The position numbers and the translations under genes are program-made. Under the pieces are notes generated by a model. It was given only the letters and a program-made list of their open reading frames with translations. It was not told the origin of the DNA and did not search any database. From Calothrix sp. PCC 7507 (GTDB lineage: Bacteria > Cyanobacteriota > Cyanobacteriia > Cyanobacteriales > Nostocaceae), in NCBI RefSeq assembly GCF_000316575.1, contig NC_019682.1, positions 4,772,001 through 4,836,000 on the forward strand: DNA of 64,000 nucleotides. Reading direction: 5' to 3'. Within the stretch, counting starts at the first letter, position 1; the number at the start of each line of letters is the position of its first letter. Shown piece after piece: positions 16,059 through 24,422 of this stretch.

Positions 16059-17222
16059 ATGCCATTAGATATATCTCTTACACCTCAAGGATTTAGTACA
16101 TATATTGCTAATTTGGGCATCCGGGATGCAACAGATGATTTTGTACTTATTAAATCGGATGTTCCTTGTGTAGCTGATGGAGTATTCACTCAAAGTCTTT
16201 TTGCTGGGCCGAGTGTGACTATTAGCCGTCGCCATTTAGAAGACAATCAAGCACAAGGCATTGTTGTAATATCTAAAAATGCCAATGTTGCTAACGGTGC
16301 TGTTGGCACTGCTGATGCTGAAGAAATTATACAACTAGTTGCTAATGAAACGGGGATTGCTCCAGAAAATATTGCGATCGCATCTACCGGTGTCATTGGG
16401 AGACGTTACCCGATAGAAAAAATCCGTTCTGGTGTATTAGGTATAGGGCAAAAATTAACTGCTGCTGATTTTTCTGCTGCTGCACGTGGGATTATGACTA
16501 CCGACACTGTACCAAAGCTAGCGATGCGGCAAGTCGGTAACGCCAAGTTGGTAGGTATTGCTAAAGGTGTGGGGATGATTGAGCCGAATATGGCTACACT
16601 TCTAACGTTCTTTTTTACTGATGCTGCAATTTCTGCAAATGTGCTGCGTTCTATTTTTCGCTCTACTATCGATAAAACTTTTAACTGCTTGAGTATAGAT
16701 ACTGACACTTCTACTAGCGATAGCGCTGTAATTTTAGCAAATGGTTTAGCTGGTGCAGTTCCAGAAAATGAATTTGCTCAAGCATTGCAAGAAGTTGCTC
16801 ATGAGTTAACGCTGATGGTTGCGAAAGATGGGGAAGGCGCTACTAAGGTGATTGAAGTGAATGTGGATTCGGCGCTGAATTATGTGCAAGCTAAACGAGT
16901 TGCTAAAGCAATTGTGAATTCACCATTAGTAAAAACTGCTGTTTATGGAGCAGATCCCAATTGGGGAAGGGTAGCTATGGCGATAGGTAAATGTGAAAAT
17001 GATCGAGAAATAAATCCAGACAATGTAGTTATTAGATTTGATCAAGTGCAAGTTTATCCTGGTAGTTCATCTGTAGAAGATTTGGAAAAACTGCGAAAAA
17101 TTATGTCCCAGGATAAAGTAAATATTCATGTTAGCCTCAATATTGGGGAATCTTCGGCAACTGTATGGGGATGTGATTTAACAGAAGAATATGTAGAGAT
17201 TAATGGTAAATACTCAACTTGA
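16059..17222 (+). CDS. ArgJ-family ornithine acetyltransferase, OAT2-like paralogue
   Basis: A 387-residue Ntn-type enzyme of the ArgJ family. The self-cleavage site is in GVGMIEPNMATLLTFF (Thr nucleophile, about residues 168-183), which separates the alpha and beta chains. Other family motifs are IASTGVIGRRYP, SIDTDTSTSDSA, DPNWGRVAMAIGKC and the C-terminal GCDLTEEYVEINGKYST. The family transfers acetyl between N-acetylornithine and glutamate. Features such as FAGPSVTISRR and IEPNMATLLTFF resemble, from memory, the Streptomyces OAT2 of the clavulanic acid cluster more than housekeeping cyanobacterial ArgJ. It may therefore be a second copy with another role. GAGG lies upstream of the ATG. 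Confidence 0.85.
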   Translation: MPLDISLTPQGFSTYIANLGIRDATDDFVLIKSDVPCVADGVFTQSLFAGPSVTISRRHLEDNQAQGIVVISKNANVANGAVGTADAEEIIQLVANETGIAPENIAIASTGVIGRRYPIEKIRSGVLGIGQKLTAADFSAAARGIMTTDTVPKLAMRQVGNAKLVGIAKGVGMIEPNMATLLTFFFTDAAISANVLRSIFRSTIDKTFNCLSIDTDTSTSDSAVILANGLAGAVPENEFAQALQEVAHELTLMVAKDGEGATKVIEVNVDSALNYVQAKRVAKAIVNSPLVKTAVYGADPNWGRVAMAIGKCENDREINPDNVVIRFDQVQVYPGSSSVEDLEKLRKIMSQDKVNIHVSLNIGESSATVWGCDLTEEYVEINGKYST

Positions 17223-17280
17223 TTAACATCACAATACCCTTCCTCTAATACACTAATCAGCCCAACAGAATATTGCATCC

Positions 17281-17465
17281 TATAGGACTCATATTTGATT
17301 TCTGAAATACATGTAGGGGAGCCACCCTCGTGCGCGGGTTTCCCGCGTTGAGAGGAGTGGCGGTGGGCAATGCCCACCACATCCGGGTTTTGGTGGGCAT
17401 TGCCCACCCTACACTTAAGATTAAAGTGTACGGAATTTTTTCAATAATCAAACCGGATTCCTATA
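17281..17465. mobile_element. MITE-like element, family A (185 bp)
   Basis: The left end TATAGGACTCATATTTGATT and the right end (reverse complement TATAGGAATCCGGTTTGATT) form imperfect terminal inverted repeats of about 25 bp. The interior holds GGTGGGCAATGCCCACC-type hairpins. Related copies are at 51793-52022, 52588-52717 and about 391-490. TATA ends suggest mobilisation by a TA-targeting (IS630/Tc1-like) transposase in trans, which is inference. Confidence 0.7.
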
Positions 17466-17484
17466 GATGAACTGTATGGGCTGA

Positions 17485-17589
17485 TATAGCAGTTTTCAGA
17501 TCAGTGAGGTACAGTTTTAAATCACAAAGCCTGTAGGGGCGGGGTTTTCCCGCCCTCGATTGTATTGCATCCAAGTGAGAATCGCTATA
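17485..17589. mobile_element. MITE-like element, family B (105 bp)
   Basis: The left end TATAGCAGTTTTCAGATCAG and the right end TGCATCCAAGTGAGAATCGCTATA (its last 14 bases are the inverted repeat TATAGCGATTCTCA) enclose the hairpin GGGGCGGGGTTTTCCCGCCC. Other copies are at 15872, 19293, 29922 and 63786, with fragments at 3153 and 9658. Confidence 0.7.
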
Positions 17590-17633
17590 AGTACTTTTTA
17601 TAGGAAGCATTAGATTTTTTTTGTCAAGCCCTC

Positions 17634-17662
17634 TTGACGATTTGTAACAATATTGTTAAATT
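17634..17662 (+). promoter_or_regulatory. Candidate psb34 promoter
   Basis: TTGACG (17634-17639) and TAAATT (17657-17662) are spaced by 17 bases. A perfect 14-bp palindrome TAACAATATTGTTA lies in the spacer and could be an operator. Confidence 0.45.
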
Positions 17663-17664
17663 TG

Positions 17665-17682
17665 TTTACATAAAGTAACAAA
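17665..17682 (+). promoter_or_regulatory. HLR1-like box (RpaB site)
   Basis: TTTACATA-AA-GTAACAAA matches the HLR1 consensus of two KTTACAWW direct repeats separated by two bases, with one mismatch. It ends 15 bases before the psb34 ATG, downstream of the likely -10. RpaB bound there would repress under low light, as for hli genes. Confidence 0.5.
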
Positions 17683-17697
17683 CAAAGGAAAAAAGTT

Positions 17698-17868
17698 ATG
17701 TATACAACCATTAACGAAGACGGCGTTCTCAACAACTACGCAACTGAACCCCAGGTATATTACGCTGAGTACCCCGCAATTTGGGAACAACGCAAATATG
17801 TTGTCCAAGGTGTGTTTGCAACTTTAATTGTCACCACTTTAGTTTTGGTTGCTTTAAGCGTTGGCTAA
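17698..17868 (+). CDS. psb34: Psb34, ssl1498-family light-harvesting-like protein
   Basis: A 56-residue protein. The N-terminus MYTTINEDGVLNNYATEPQV with the following YYAEYPAIWEQRKYV is the signature of the ssl1498/Psb34 family. One C-terminal transmembrane helix follows (GVFATLIVTTLVLVALSVG). Psb34 binds the CP47 side of photosystem II assembly intermediates in the thylakoid membrane and is related to Hlips but lacks their chlorophyll-binding motif. AAAGGAA precedes the ATG. An HLR1-like box and a promoter are upstream, and an intrinsic terminator follows, so it is a single-gene unit. Confidence 0.93.
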   Translation: MYTTINEDGVLNNYATEPQVYYAEYPAIWEQRKYVVQGVFATLIVTTLVLVALSVG

Positions 17869-17923
17869 GATTTTCAATTTCGGTATCGGTATCTCCCATC
17901 GACATTTGGACTTCTCCCTATAA

Positions 17924-17948
17924 CCTCGGTTTTCGCCGGGGTTTTTTT
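17924..17948 (+). terminator. Intrinsic terminator of psb34
   Basis: CCTCGG-TTTTCG-CCGGGG hairpin (17924-17941, one G-U pair) followed by seven T residues, 55 bases after the psb34 stop. Confidence 0.8.
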
Positions 17949-18180
17949 CTTGGAGAAGAAAGGGGGTAGGGAGTAGGCTGTTGACTTTGTCCGAAATTAG
18001 CTAAAAATTATCATGCAATTTTTGTGTTTACCGTAGGGGCATCGGCACTGCCGTGCCCTGATGAGAACGTTAACTACGACTATGATTTTGTATAATGCAT
18101 TTTGGGCTGAAAACCCTCAGAGTCAACAGCCTAGGTAGGGAGTAGGGGGAGAATCCCATGAGACGACAAAACAGTAGTCC

Positions 18181-18294
18181 CTAAATAGCAGGGGTAGCAG
18201 ATATCATCATCAGCAGCAACAACATCAAAATAAACAGAGAAATTTTGATGATTAGGTAATTGCTGGCATCATGTATTAAATTATTGCTAATCAT
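18181..18294 (-). CDS. 37-residue single-pass membrane peptide
   Basis: A small ORF starting MISNNLIHDASNYLIIKISL and ending in a Leu/Met/Ile-rich helix (FILMLLLLMMISATPAI). The ATG at 18294 is preceded by GGAGG with seven bases of spacing, one of the best ribosome-binding sites in the window, which argues that it is translated. It has one transmembrane segment and a short polar N-terminus, like many small thylakoid subunits, but I recognise no family. It lies between psb34 and a Uma2 gene with no obvious operon partner. Confidence 0.55.
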   Translation of the reverse strand: MISNNLIHDASNYLIIKISLFILMLLLLMMISATPAI

Positions 18295-18552
18295 TTTGTA
18301 CCTCCGGTTTCCAGTCTTCTAAAAACATTTGAGGCTTTGAGCAAGCTTGGGAAGTGGAGACTAAGGCTTTTTATCTCCAGATCCCTATGCTTCTATTTTC
18401 TCTCCAAAATAACTAGGTGGGGTGTTAAGTAACATTTTTTAGCCTAAGTATAGCTTTTGTCATTTGTTATTTGTCCCCAATCCCCAGTCCCATCAATCTG
18501 TACTAAGTCCCATAATATTATGTGATAGTCTCATTCTCAGGACTGCTTCACG

Positions 18553-19278
18553 ATGTATCAAACTGACCCGCCGCGATCGCCAAAAGAAGTGCTACCGACA
18601 ATGTATGATCTTAAGAGTGAAGATCCAAATGAACCCGGTTTGCCTGACGAGTTTCATATATTCCAACCCCAATTACTTCGAGAGACGTTTCGTCCTGCAA
18701 ATTACCCCAGCGACCAGATTTTTGTTGCTACCGACCTAAATCTTTACTATGATGTGCGTCACCCGCTTTGGTATAAGCGGCCAGATTGGTTTGCTGCTGT
18801 TGGTGTCCCTCGTCTTTACGAAGAAAAAGACTTACGCCTAAGTTATGTTGTATGGCAAGAGGGAGTTAATCCTTTTATCGTGGTTGAGTTGCTGTCCCCT
18901 GGTACTGAAAAAGAAGATTTGGGACAAACTTTAAGAGATATTGAGCAACCGCCAACAAAATGGGAAGTATATGAGCAGATTCTACGGGTTCCTTATTACG
19001 CTATATTTGACCGTTATAAATATCAGTTTAGAGTGTTTAAGTTGGATGGCGGCCGTTATTCTGAAGTGGTGCTGTCAGAATTACGCTTGTGGATACCAGA
19101 ATTAGAATTAGGTTTGGGAGTATGGCAGGGAAGCTATCAAAATATTGAACAGGCTTGGTTACGTTGGTGTGATGGGACAGGTAACTGGGTGTTAACTCCT
19201 GTAGAACAGGAAAGACAACAAACAGAAAAATTGATAGCACAATTAAAAGCGCTTGGCGTTGAACCAAATTTAGGTTAG
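18553..19278 (+). CDS. Uma2 family (DUF820) PD-(D/E)XK nuclease-fold protein
   Basis: A 241-residue protein of the Uma2 family, which is greatly expanded in cyanobacteria. Typical segments are DLNLYYDVRHPLWYKRPDWF (with the conserved Asp), FIVVELLSPGTEKEDLG (acidic active-site strand) and YEQILRVPYYAIFDR. The C-terminal EQERQQTEKLIAQLKALG helix is also usual. The fold is that of Holliday-resolvase/restriction-type nucleases; the physiological role is unknown. It starts at ATG 18553. Confidence 0.88.
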   Translation: MYQTDPPRSPKEVLPTMYDLKSEDPNEPGLPDEFHIFQPQLLRETFRPANYPSDQIFVATDLNLYYDVRHPLWYKRPDWFAAVGVPRLYEEKDLRLSYVVWQEGVNPFIVVELLSPGTEKEDLGQTLRDIEQPPTKWEVYEQILRVPYYAIFDRYKYQFRVFKLDGGRYSEVVLSELRLWIPELELGLGVWQGSYQNIEQAWLRWCDGTGNWVLTPVEQERQQTEKLIAQLKALGVEPNLG

Positions 19279-19292
19279 CTTTTAATTTAGCC

Positions 19293-19398
19293 ATAGCAGT
19301 TTTCATGCAAATGCGGTACAACATTATATCGCGAGTTGTAGGGGCAGGCAATGCCGTGCCCCTACGGGTGTAACTCACACTTGTCGGGAAAGGCTATA
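19293..19398. mobile_element. MITE-like element, family B
   Basis: It begins ATAGCAGTTTTCATGC and ends GTCGGGAAAGGCTATA. The end sequences share TATAGC and an A/T-rich continuation in inverted orientation. The interior has the hairpin GGGGCAGGCAATGCCGTGCCCC. It lies immediately upstream of the binding-protein gene. Confidence 0.55.
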
Positions 19399-19410
19399 TT
19401 GTCTGAGAAG

Positions 19411-20709
19411 ATGTATTTGATCATTATCAAAGGTAACTTGTCGTTGGGAAAATTTACGAGTAGAAAAATTATTATTTTAGTATTAGCTTTTGCATTAGGA
19501 GTAACAATATTTTTTTTGACTCATTCCCAAATACAAGTCTCACAAAAACCTATTAAAGTTGGCATTCTCCATTCTCTGAGTGGCACAATGGCAATTAGTG
19601 AGAAATCTGTCGTTGATGCTACCTTACTGGCGATTGCAGAAATTAACGAAAAAGGTGGTGTTTTAGGTAGAAAAATTCAGCCAATTATCGTTGATGGTAA
19701 ATCTGATTGGACTACATTTGCTCAACAAGCAGAATACCTAATTACTAAAGAAAAAGTTGTTACAGTCTTTGGTTGCTGGACTTCTGCTAGTCGCAAAACT
19801 GTTAAACCAGTGTTTGAAAAACACAATCATCTGCTGATTTATCCTGTGCAGTATGAAGGATTGGAGGAGTCGCCCAATATTGTCTACACAGGTGCTGCAC
19901 CAAACCAACAAATTATACCTGCTGTAAAATGGTCTTTTGATAATTTAGGTAAACGGTTTTTCTTGATAGGTTCTGATTATGTTTTTCCCCGAACTGCCAA
20001 TGCCATTATCAAGGATCAAGTGGTGGCTTTGCGAGGAGAAATCTTAGGGGAAGAATATATACTTTTGGGTAGTAATAATGTTGCAGATGTCATCAAAAAA
20101 ATTGTAGACACTCAGCCAGATGTCATTTTAAACACAATTAATGGTGACAGTAATATTGCTTTTTTTCAAGCTTTGAGACAAGCCGGAATTACCCCCAATA
20201 AAATACCTACTATTTCATTTAGTATTGCGGAAGAAGAACTACGTTCATTGCCCAGAGAAGATGTAGTAGGCGATTATGCAGTCTGGAATTACTTTCAGAG
20301 TATTGATGAGGCAACAAATCGAGATTTTATCAGAAATTTTCAGCAAAAGTATGGCAAAAATAGAGTGACATCTGATCCGATTGAAGCAGGCTACTTTGGT
20401 GTTTATTTGTGGGCACAAGCCGTTGAAGATGCTGGTACAGATGAAGTGAATACTATTCGAGAATATATCAAAGACCAGAGTTTTAAAGCCCCTGAAGGGA
20501 TTGTATATTTAGATTCTGATAACCAACATACTTGGAAAACAGTCAGAGTAGGCAAGATTAAAGCAGACGGACAATTTAAAATAGTTTGGAACTCAGAGAA
20601 ACCAATTCGTCCCATACCCTATCCTATCTCCCGTTCCAAAGCTGACTGGGAGATATTCCTCAAAACTCTGTATCAGAGTTGGAACAATAACTGGGCTAAT
20701 CCTGGTTGA
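19411..20709 (+). CDS. Urea/amide-type ABC substrate-binding protein (UrtA/AmiC family)
   Basis: About 432 residues. A hydrophobic N-terminal segment (IIILVLAFALGVTIFFL) acts as signal or anchor. The mature part starts with IKVGILHSLSGTMAISEKSV, typical of type I periplasmic binding proteins for urea and short-chain amides. FGCWTSASRKTVKPVFE and LLIYPVQYEGLEESPN are specific to the UrtA/FmdD group. No urtBCDE permease genes follow. A Cache-domain histidine kinase starts 28 bases downstream, so this protein probably serves as a sensor subunit rather than for transport. The ATG at 19411 is chosen because upstream codons fall in a family B repeat. Confidence 0.85.
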   Translation: MYLIIIKGNLSLGKFTSRKIIILVLAFALGVTIFFLTHSQIQVSQKPIKVGILHSLSGTMAISEKSVVDATLLAIAEINEKGGVLGRKIQPIIVDGKSDWTTFAQQAEYLITKEKVVTVFGCWTSASRKTVKPVFEKHNHLLIYPVQYEGLEESPNIVYTGAAPNQQIIPAVKWSFDNLGKRFFLIGSDYVFPRTANAIIKDQVVALRGEILGEEYILLGSNNVADVIKKIVDTQPDVILNTINGDSNIAFFQALRQAGITPNKIPTISFSIAEEELRSLPREDVVGDYAVWNYFQSIDEATNRDFIRNFQQKYGKNRVTSDPIEAGYFGVYLWAQAVEDAGTDEVNTIREYIKDQSFKAPEGIVYLDSDNQHTWKTVRVGKIKADGQFKIVWNSEKPIRPIPYPISRSKADWEIFLKTLYQSWNNNWANPG

Positions 20710-20737
20710 TAAATTCCTGATTTTGGAGAAAAGGGAG

Positions 20738-22807
20738 TTGAAAAACAAAAAAATTGTCAATAAATTGCTGTTTTGGTTTTTATTAATTGCTTTACTTCCG
20801 CTGATTATAGTTACCTCTCTGAAATATTATATTGCCAGTAATTCTCAAGTCAAAGAAGTCAATAATAATCTGGTTGCTATTGCCGAAAGCAAAGCTAAGG
20901 AAATAGAAACTTATATCACTGAAAGGCAAAAAAATGCCGCTACTATTGCACAAATACCAAATATAGTTGATGCGATAGAGCAATATCAAACAGCTTTTGA
21001 GAAGTATGGTGTTAACTCATCAGCCTATCATCAAGTAGATGAGAAATATCGACCATTCTTAACTAATTATTTAGAAATATTTGGTTACTCTGATATTTTT
21101 CTGGTTTCTCAATCTGGTGATGCTATTTTTTCGGTGAAACGTGGTCAAGAATTTGGCTCAAACTACGATAAGGGAAGGGATAATAGTTCTGAATTGGCGA
21201 AAGTATTTGATAGAGCCAAAACATTGATGCAAGTGGAAATTTCTAATTTTAGTTATTATAAGCCGACTAAGCAACCAGCTGCATTTATCGCTTCTCCCGT
21301 CTTTAAAGATAATTTGATTATTGGTGTAGTAGTGCTGCAACTGAATAATCAAGAGTTTAATAAAGTGGTCAATGATTATACTGGTTTGGGAAAAACAGGT
21401 GAGACAATTGTAGGCTCCGTGGTTGGTAAACGCATAGTTTTTACCTCTCCTACCCGACACGATCAAAAGGCGGCTTTTCACAGAACTATTAATATTAATC
21501 AGCAGAAACTACACCCACTTAATTTAGCATCTCACGGTATTAAGGGAACTGGGATTACCCTTGATTATCGAGGTCACGAAACTATTGCTGCTTGGAGATA
21601 CTTACCTTCTTTAAATGCAGGATTGGTAGTGAAAATGGATACGGCTGAAGCTTTTGCATCTTTAAAAACCCAAAGAAATATTGTTATAGTTTTAGGAATA
21701 GTTACACTTTTGTGGGTGATATGTGCGGCTATTGTAGTTGCCAAATCAATTTCTAAACCCGTTGTTAAACTTACTCAAGTTGTTCAAGAATTTGCTCAAG
21801 GAAATTTGCATAAACAAGCACCAGTCATTTCTCACGATGAAATCGGTCAATTGGCGCAATCATTTAATCGGATGGCAGTCCAACTCGAAGTATCTTTTGA
21901 TACTATCAAAGAGCGGGAAAGAGAACTAGCGATCGCTAAAGAACAATTAGAAGCAGTTTTGGTACAATTGCAACAGGAGGTCGAGCAATTAGCTGTGCAA
22001 TTGGTGCAAAGTGAAAAGATGTCTAGTTTGGGACAGCTAGTGGCTGGTGTAGCACATGAAATCAACAACCCAGTCAACTTTATTGATGCTAACCTCACCT
22101 ATGCCAATAATTATACGCAAGATTTACTGAGACTATTACAACTTTACCAGCAACACTATCCCCACCCAGTCCCAGAAATCCAAGATGAAGCAGCAACTAT
22201 CGATTTTGATTTCTTAATTACAGATTTTCCGAGGCTGCTAACTTCGATGAAAGTTGGTGCTACAAGAATTAAAGAAATTGTCTTGTCTCTGCGAAACTTT
22301 TCTCGCTTGGATGAGGCAGAATTTAAAGCAGTGAATATTCACGAGGGTATAGATAATACTTTGATGATTTTAGAAAATCGTCTCAAAGCTACATCTAAAA
22401 ATCCCGGAATTGAGGTGAGTAAAGAATATAGTGAATTACCACTAGTTGAGTGTTATGCTGGACAACTAAATCAAGTTTTTATGAATATTTTAGCGAATGC
22501 AATTGATGCTTCAGAAGAGTCAACAAATCAACCCCAAATTCGCATTTGTACAGAACTTATAGGGGATACACAAGTGATAATTAGGATTGCTGATAATGGT
22601 TTGGGTATTCCTGATAATTTGCAGAAGCGTTTGTTTGACCCTTTTTTCACAACCAAACCTGTGGGTAAAGGTACAGGGTTAGGTTTATCTATTAGTTATA
22701 AGATTATCACGGAGAAACATCAGGGAAAAGTGCAGTGTATTTCCTCTGTTGGTAAGGGGACAGAATTCGTGATTACTATTCCTATACATCAAAATCTCAA
22801 GTCATAA
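20738..22807 (+). CDS. Cache-domain sensor histidine kinase
   Basis: About 689 residues. Order: TM1 (LLFWFLLIALLPLIIVTSL), extracytoplasmic dCache-type domain (about 35-310), TM2 (NIVIVLGIVTLLWVICAAIVV), HAMP (SISKPVVKLTQVV...), coiled coil, H box LVAGVAHEINNPVNFI, family insert to LRNFSRLDE, then HATPase (NAIDAS, DNGLGI, GTGLGLSISY). No ATG is available near the start. TTG at 20738 has GGAGA eight bases upstream; TTG at 20723 is the alternative. It is co-transcribed with the UrtA-like protein, suggesting perception of urea, amides or branched amino acids. No response regulator gene is adjacent. Confidence 0.88.
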   Translation: MKNKKIVNKLLFWFLLIALLPLIIVTSLKYYIASNSQVKEVNNNLVAIAESKAKEIETYITERQKNAATIAQIPNIVDAIEQYQTAFEKYGVNSSAYHQVDEKYRPFLTNYLEIFGYSDIFLVSQSGDAIFSVKRGQEFGSNYDKGRDNSSELAKVFDRAKTLMQVEISNFSYYKPTKQPAAFIASPVFKDNLIIGVVVLQLNNQEFNKVVNDYTGLGKTGETIVGSVVGKRIVFTSPTRHDQKAAFHRTININQQKLHPLNLASHGIKGTGITLDYRGHETIAAWRYLPSLNAGLVVKMDTAEAFASLKTQRNIVIVLGIVTLLWVICAAIVVAKSISKPVVKLTQVVQEFAQGNLHKQAPVISHDEIGQLAQSFNRMAVQLEVSFDTIKERERELAIAKEQLEAVLVQLQQEVEQLAVQLVQSEKMSSLGQLVAGVAHEINNPVNFIDANLTYANNYTQDLLRLLQLYQQHYPHPVPEIQDEAATIDFDFLITDFPRLLTSMKVGATRIKEIVLSLRNFSRLDEAEFKAVNIHEGIDNTLMILENRLKATSKNPGIEVSKEYSELPLVECYAGQLNQVFMNILANAIDASEESTNQPQIRICTELIGDTQVIIRIADNGLGIPDNLQKRLFDPFFTTKPVGKGTGLGLSISYKIITEKHQGKVQCISSVGKGTEFVITIPIHQNLKS

Positions 22808-23232
22808 CCTGTCGTCTATCTAATTTTCTACGTATTAATAGCCAGGGTAATAAGTTTTAATTTTAACAATTTAAAATAATATCAACATAATACTATGCTT
22901 ACAGAATATGGGATTGGGAAAACAAGTACTTAATTGCTTAGTTCTTAATATTACTTTTTAACAGGGGCGATCGCTCTCTGGAATACGAGAATTATCCATT
23001 ACTTAAATATTGAAAAAGTAGTAAAGTAAAAGCATTATCTCAAACGACAATGCCAATTGCTTAATTCTCTCAATATCGGCCGCTTTTTGTGAACATGCTC
23101 TTGAGAGATTTAGTAACTAAATTAACCTGACAAATAATTCCTTGATGGTACAGAGCAAGCAGATTTATCTATAGAGTCAATCTGAAATCCAAAATCCAAA
23201 ATCTAAAATCCAAAATTGTTTGACCTAATTTT
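22808..23232. other. Gene-free interval with CCAAAATC repeat
   Basis: No ORF or RNA gene is recognised. A tandem repeat of CCAAAATC/TAAAATC units lies at 23186-23218, just before the J-domain gene. Confidence 0.5.
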
Positions 23233-24297
23233 ATGCCTAAAAAAACTTCATCTGCATCCCAAAACACCACAACAACATCCCTAGCTCTCTCTTCTCTCCA
23301 TGTCCGTCTAGAAGCACTAGATAAAGAACACCAATGGCTGCTGAAACAGATTAAGAAAAAGCGGACAGAATTTAACAATTTTGTTGAGCAGATGCGTGCT
23401 TTAGGTACGGAGATATTTCAGCAATGTACTCCTAGTTTCCATAAACTAGTAGATATTGATCAAGAAATTCATACTTTATTTGAGGAAATTTTTGCCACAA
23501 GGAAGTTTGGTAAACAAACTAAAAAAGATGTCGAGGGAATTTACCGTACTCTCCAATTGGCAGGAATTATTACTCCTAAAAAAAATCAGGTGGATGATGA
23601 AAAGACAGAATTAGAAGAACTATTTGCAAATGATGAGTTAGAGAATGATTTCTCCGACTCAACTCATGACAGATACCGTCAGCATCAAGAAGCGCAACAG
23701 GAGCTAAAATTTACCTCTAGGAATAAAACAGATGCTTCTAGAAATATTCGCCAAACATTTCTGAGTTTAGCCGAAATTTTTCATCCTGATAAAACAAACA
23801 ATGGCGAAATGCAAGTACGCCATACGGAAATTATGAAAGAAATAAATAGAGCCTACCAAGAAGGTGATTTGGCGAGACTATTAGAAATTGAGCGACAACA
23901 TCAGGTAGGAAAATCTATCGATACTAATAGTGAAGATGATGTGACTAAAAAGTGTAAACATCTAGAACAGCAAAATGAGTTATTGAAAAGCCAATATGAA
24001 ACTTTAAAACAAGAGCTTGCATCAGTAAAAAACACCCCAGAAGGAGCGATGGTTGCAGATTGTCGCAAAGCTAAACGAGCAGGATTAGACCCCATTTCTC
24101 TGATGTTGAAACAAGTTGAAGCAGAAATTCAAGTTATTGCTTCAATCCGCGATTTTGTTAAAGCATTTCACGAACAGAAAATGACCATCCAAGAATTTGT
24201 CCGTGGCCCTGCAATTCTCCGCCAAATGAATCGGGATATGGTGGAAGATTTGCTGGAGAGGATGTTTATTGATTTGGATGAGATTGTCGAACTTTGA
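23233..24297 (+). CDS. J-domain protein with coiled-coil regions
   Basis: A 354-residue protein. The N-terminal third is helical (LEALDKEHQWLLKQIKKKRT onward). A central divergent J domain keeps the key loop: TFLSLAEIFHPDKTNNGEMQ (about 176-195) with HPD intact. After it come EINRAYQEGDLARLLEIE and a coiled coil (CKHLEQQNELLKSQYETLKQ...). It should act as a DnaK co-chaperone; the client is unknown. Similar proteins occur in cyanobacteria as stand-alone genes. The start ATG follows immediately after a repeat. Confidence 0.78.
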   Translation: MPKKTSSASQNTTTTSLALSSLHVRLEALDKEHQWLLKQIKKKRTEFNNFVEQMRALGTEIFQQCTPSFHKLVDIDQEIHTLFEEIFATRKFGKQTKKDVEGIYRTLQLAGIITPKKNQVDDEKTELEELFANDELENDFSDSTHDRYRQHQEAQQELKFTSRNKTDASRNIRQTFLSLAEIFHPDKTNNGEMQVRHTEIMKEINRAYQEGDLARLLEIERQHQVGKSIDTNSEDDVTKKCKHLEQQNELLKSQYETLKQELASVKNTPEGAMVADCRKAKRAGLDPISLMLKQVEAEIQVIASIRDFVKAFHEQKMTIQEFVRGPAILRQMNRDMVEDLLERMFIDLDEIVEL

Positions 24298-24422
24298 AAT
24301 CGGAGTCAGAATGCAGGAGTCAGTATACCTCTGCTCCCCTTCTTAACTATTGCCTATTGCCTGTCTACGCAAAGAAATTCAGGAATCAAACCGAATTACT
24401 ATATATGATATCTGCATAAAAA

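Noticed and set aside
17126-17451. Minus-strand frames downstream of the argJ-like gene
   Set aside because: They consist of translated family A repeat (for example VGWAMPTKTRMWWALPT), seen also near 51824-52036, and are not genes.
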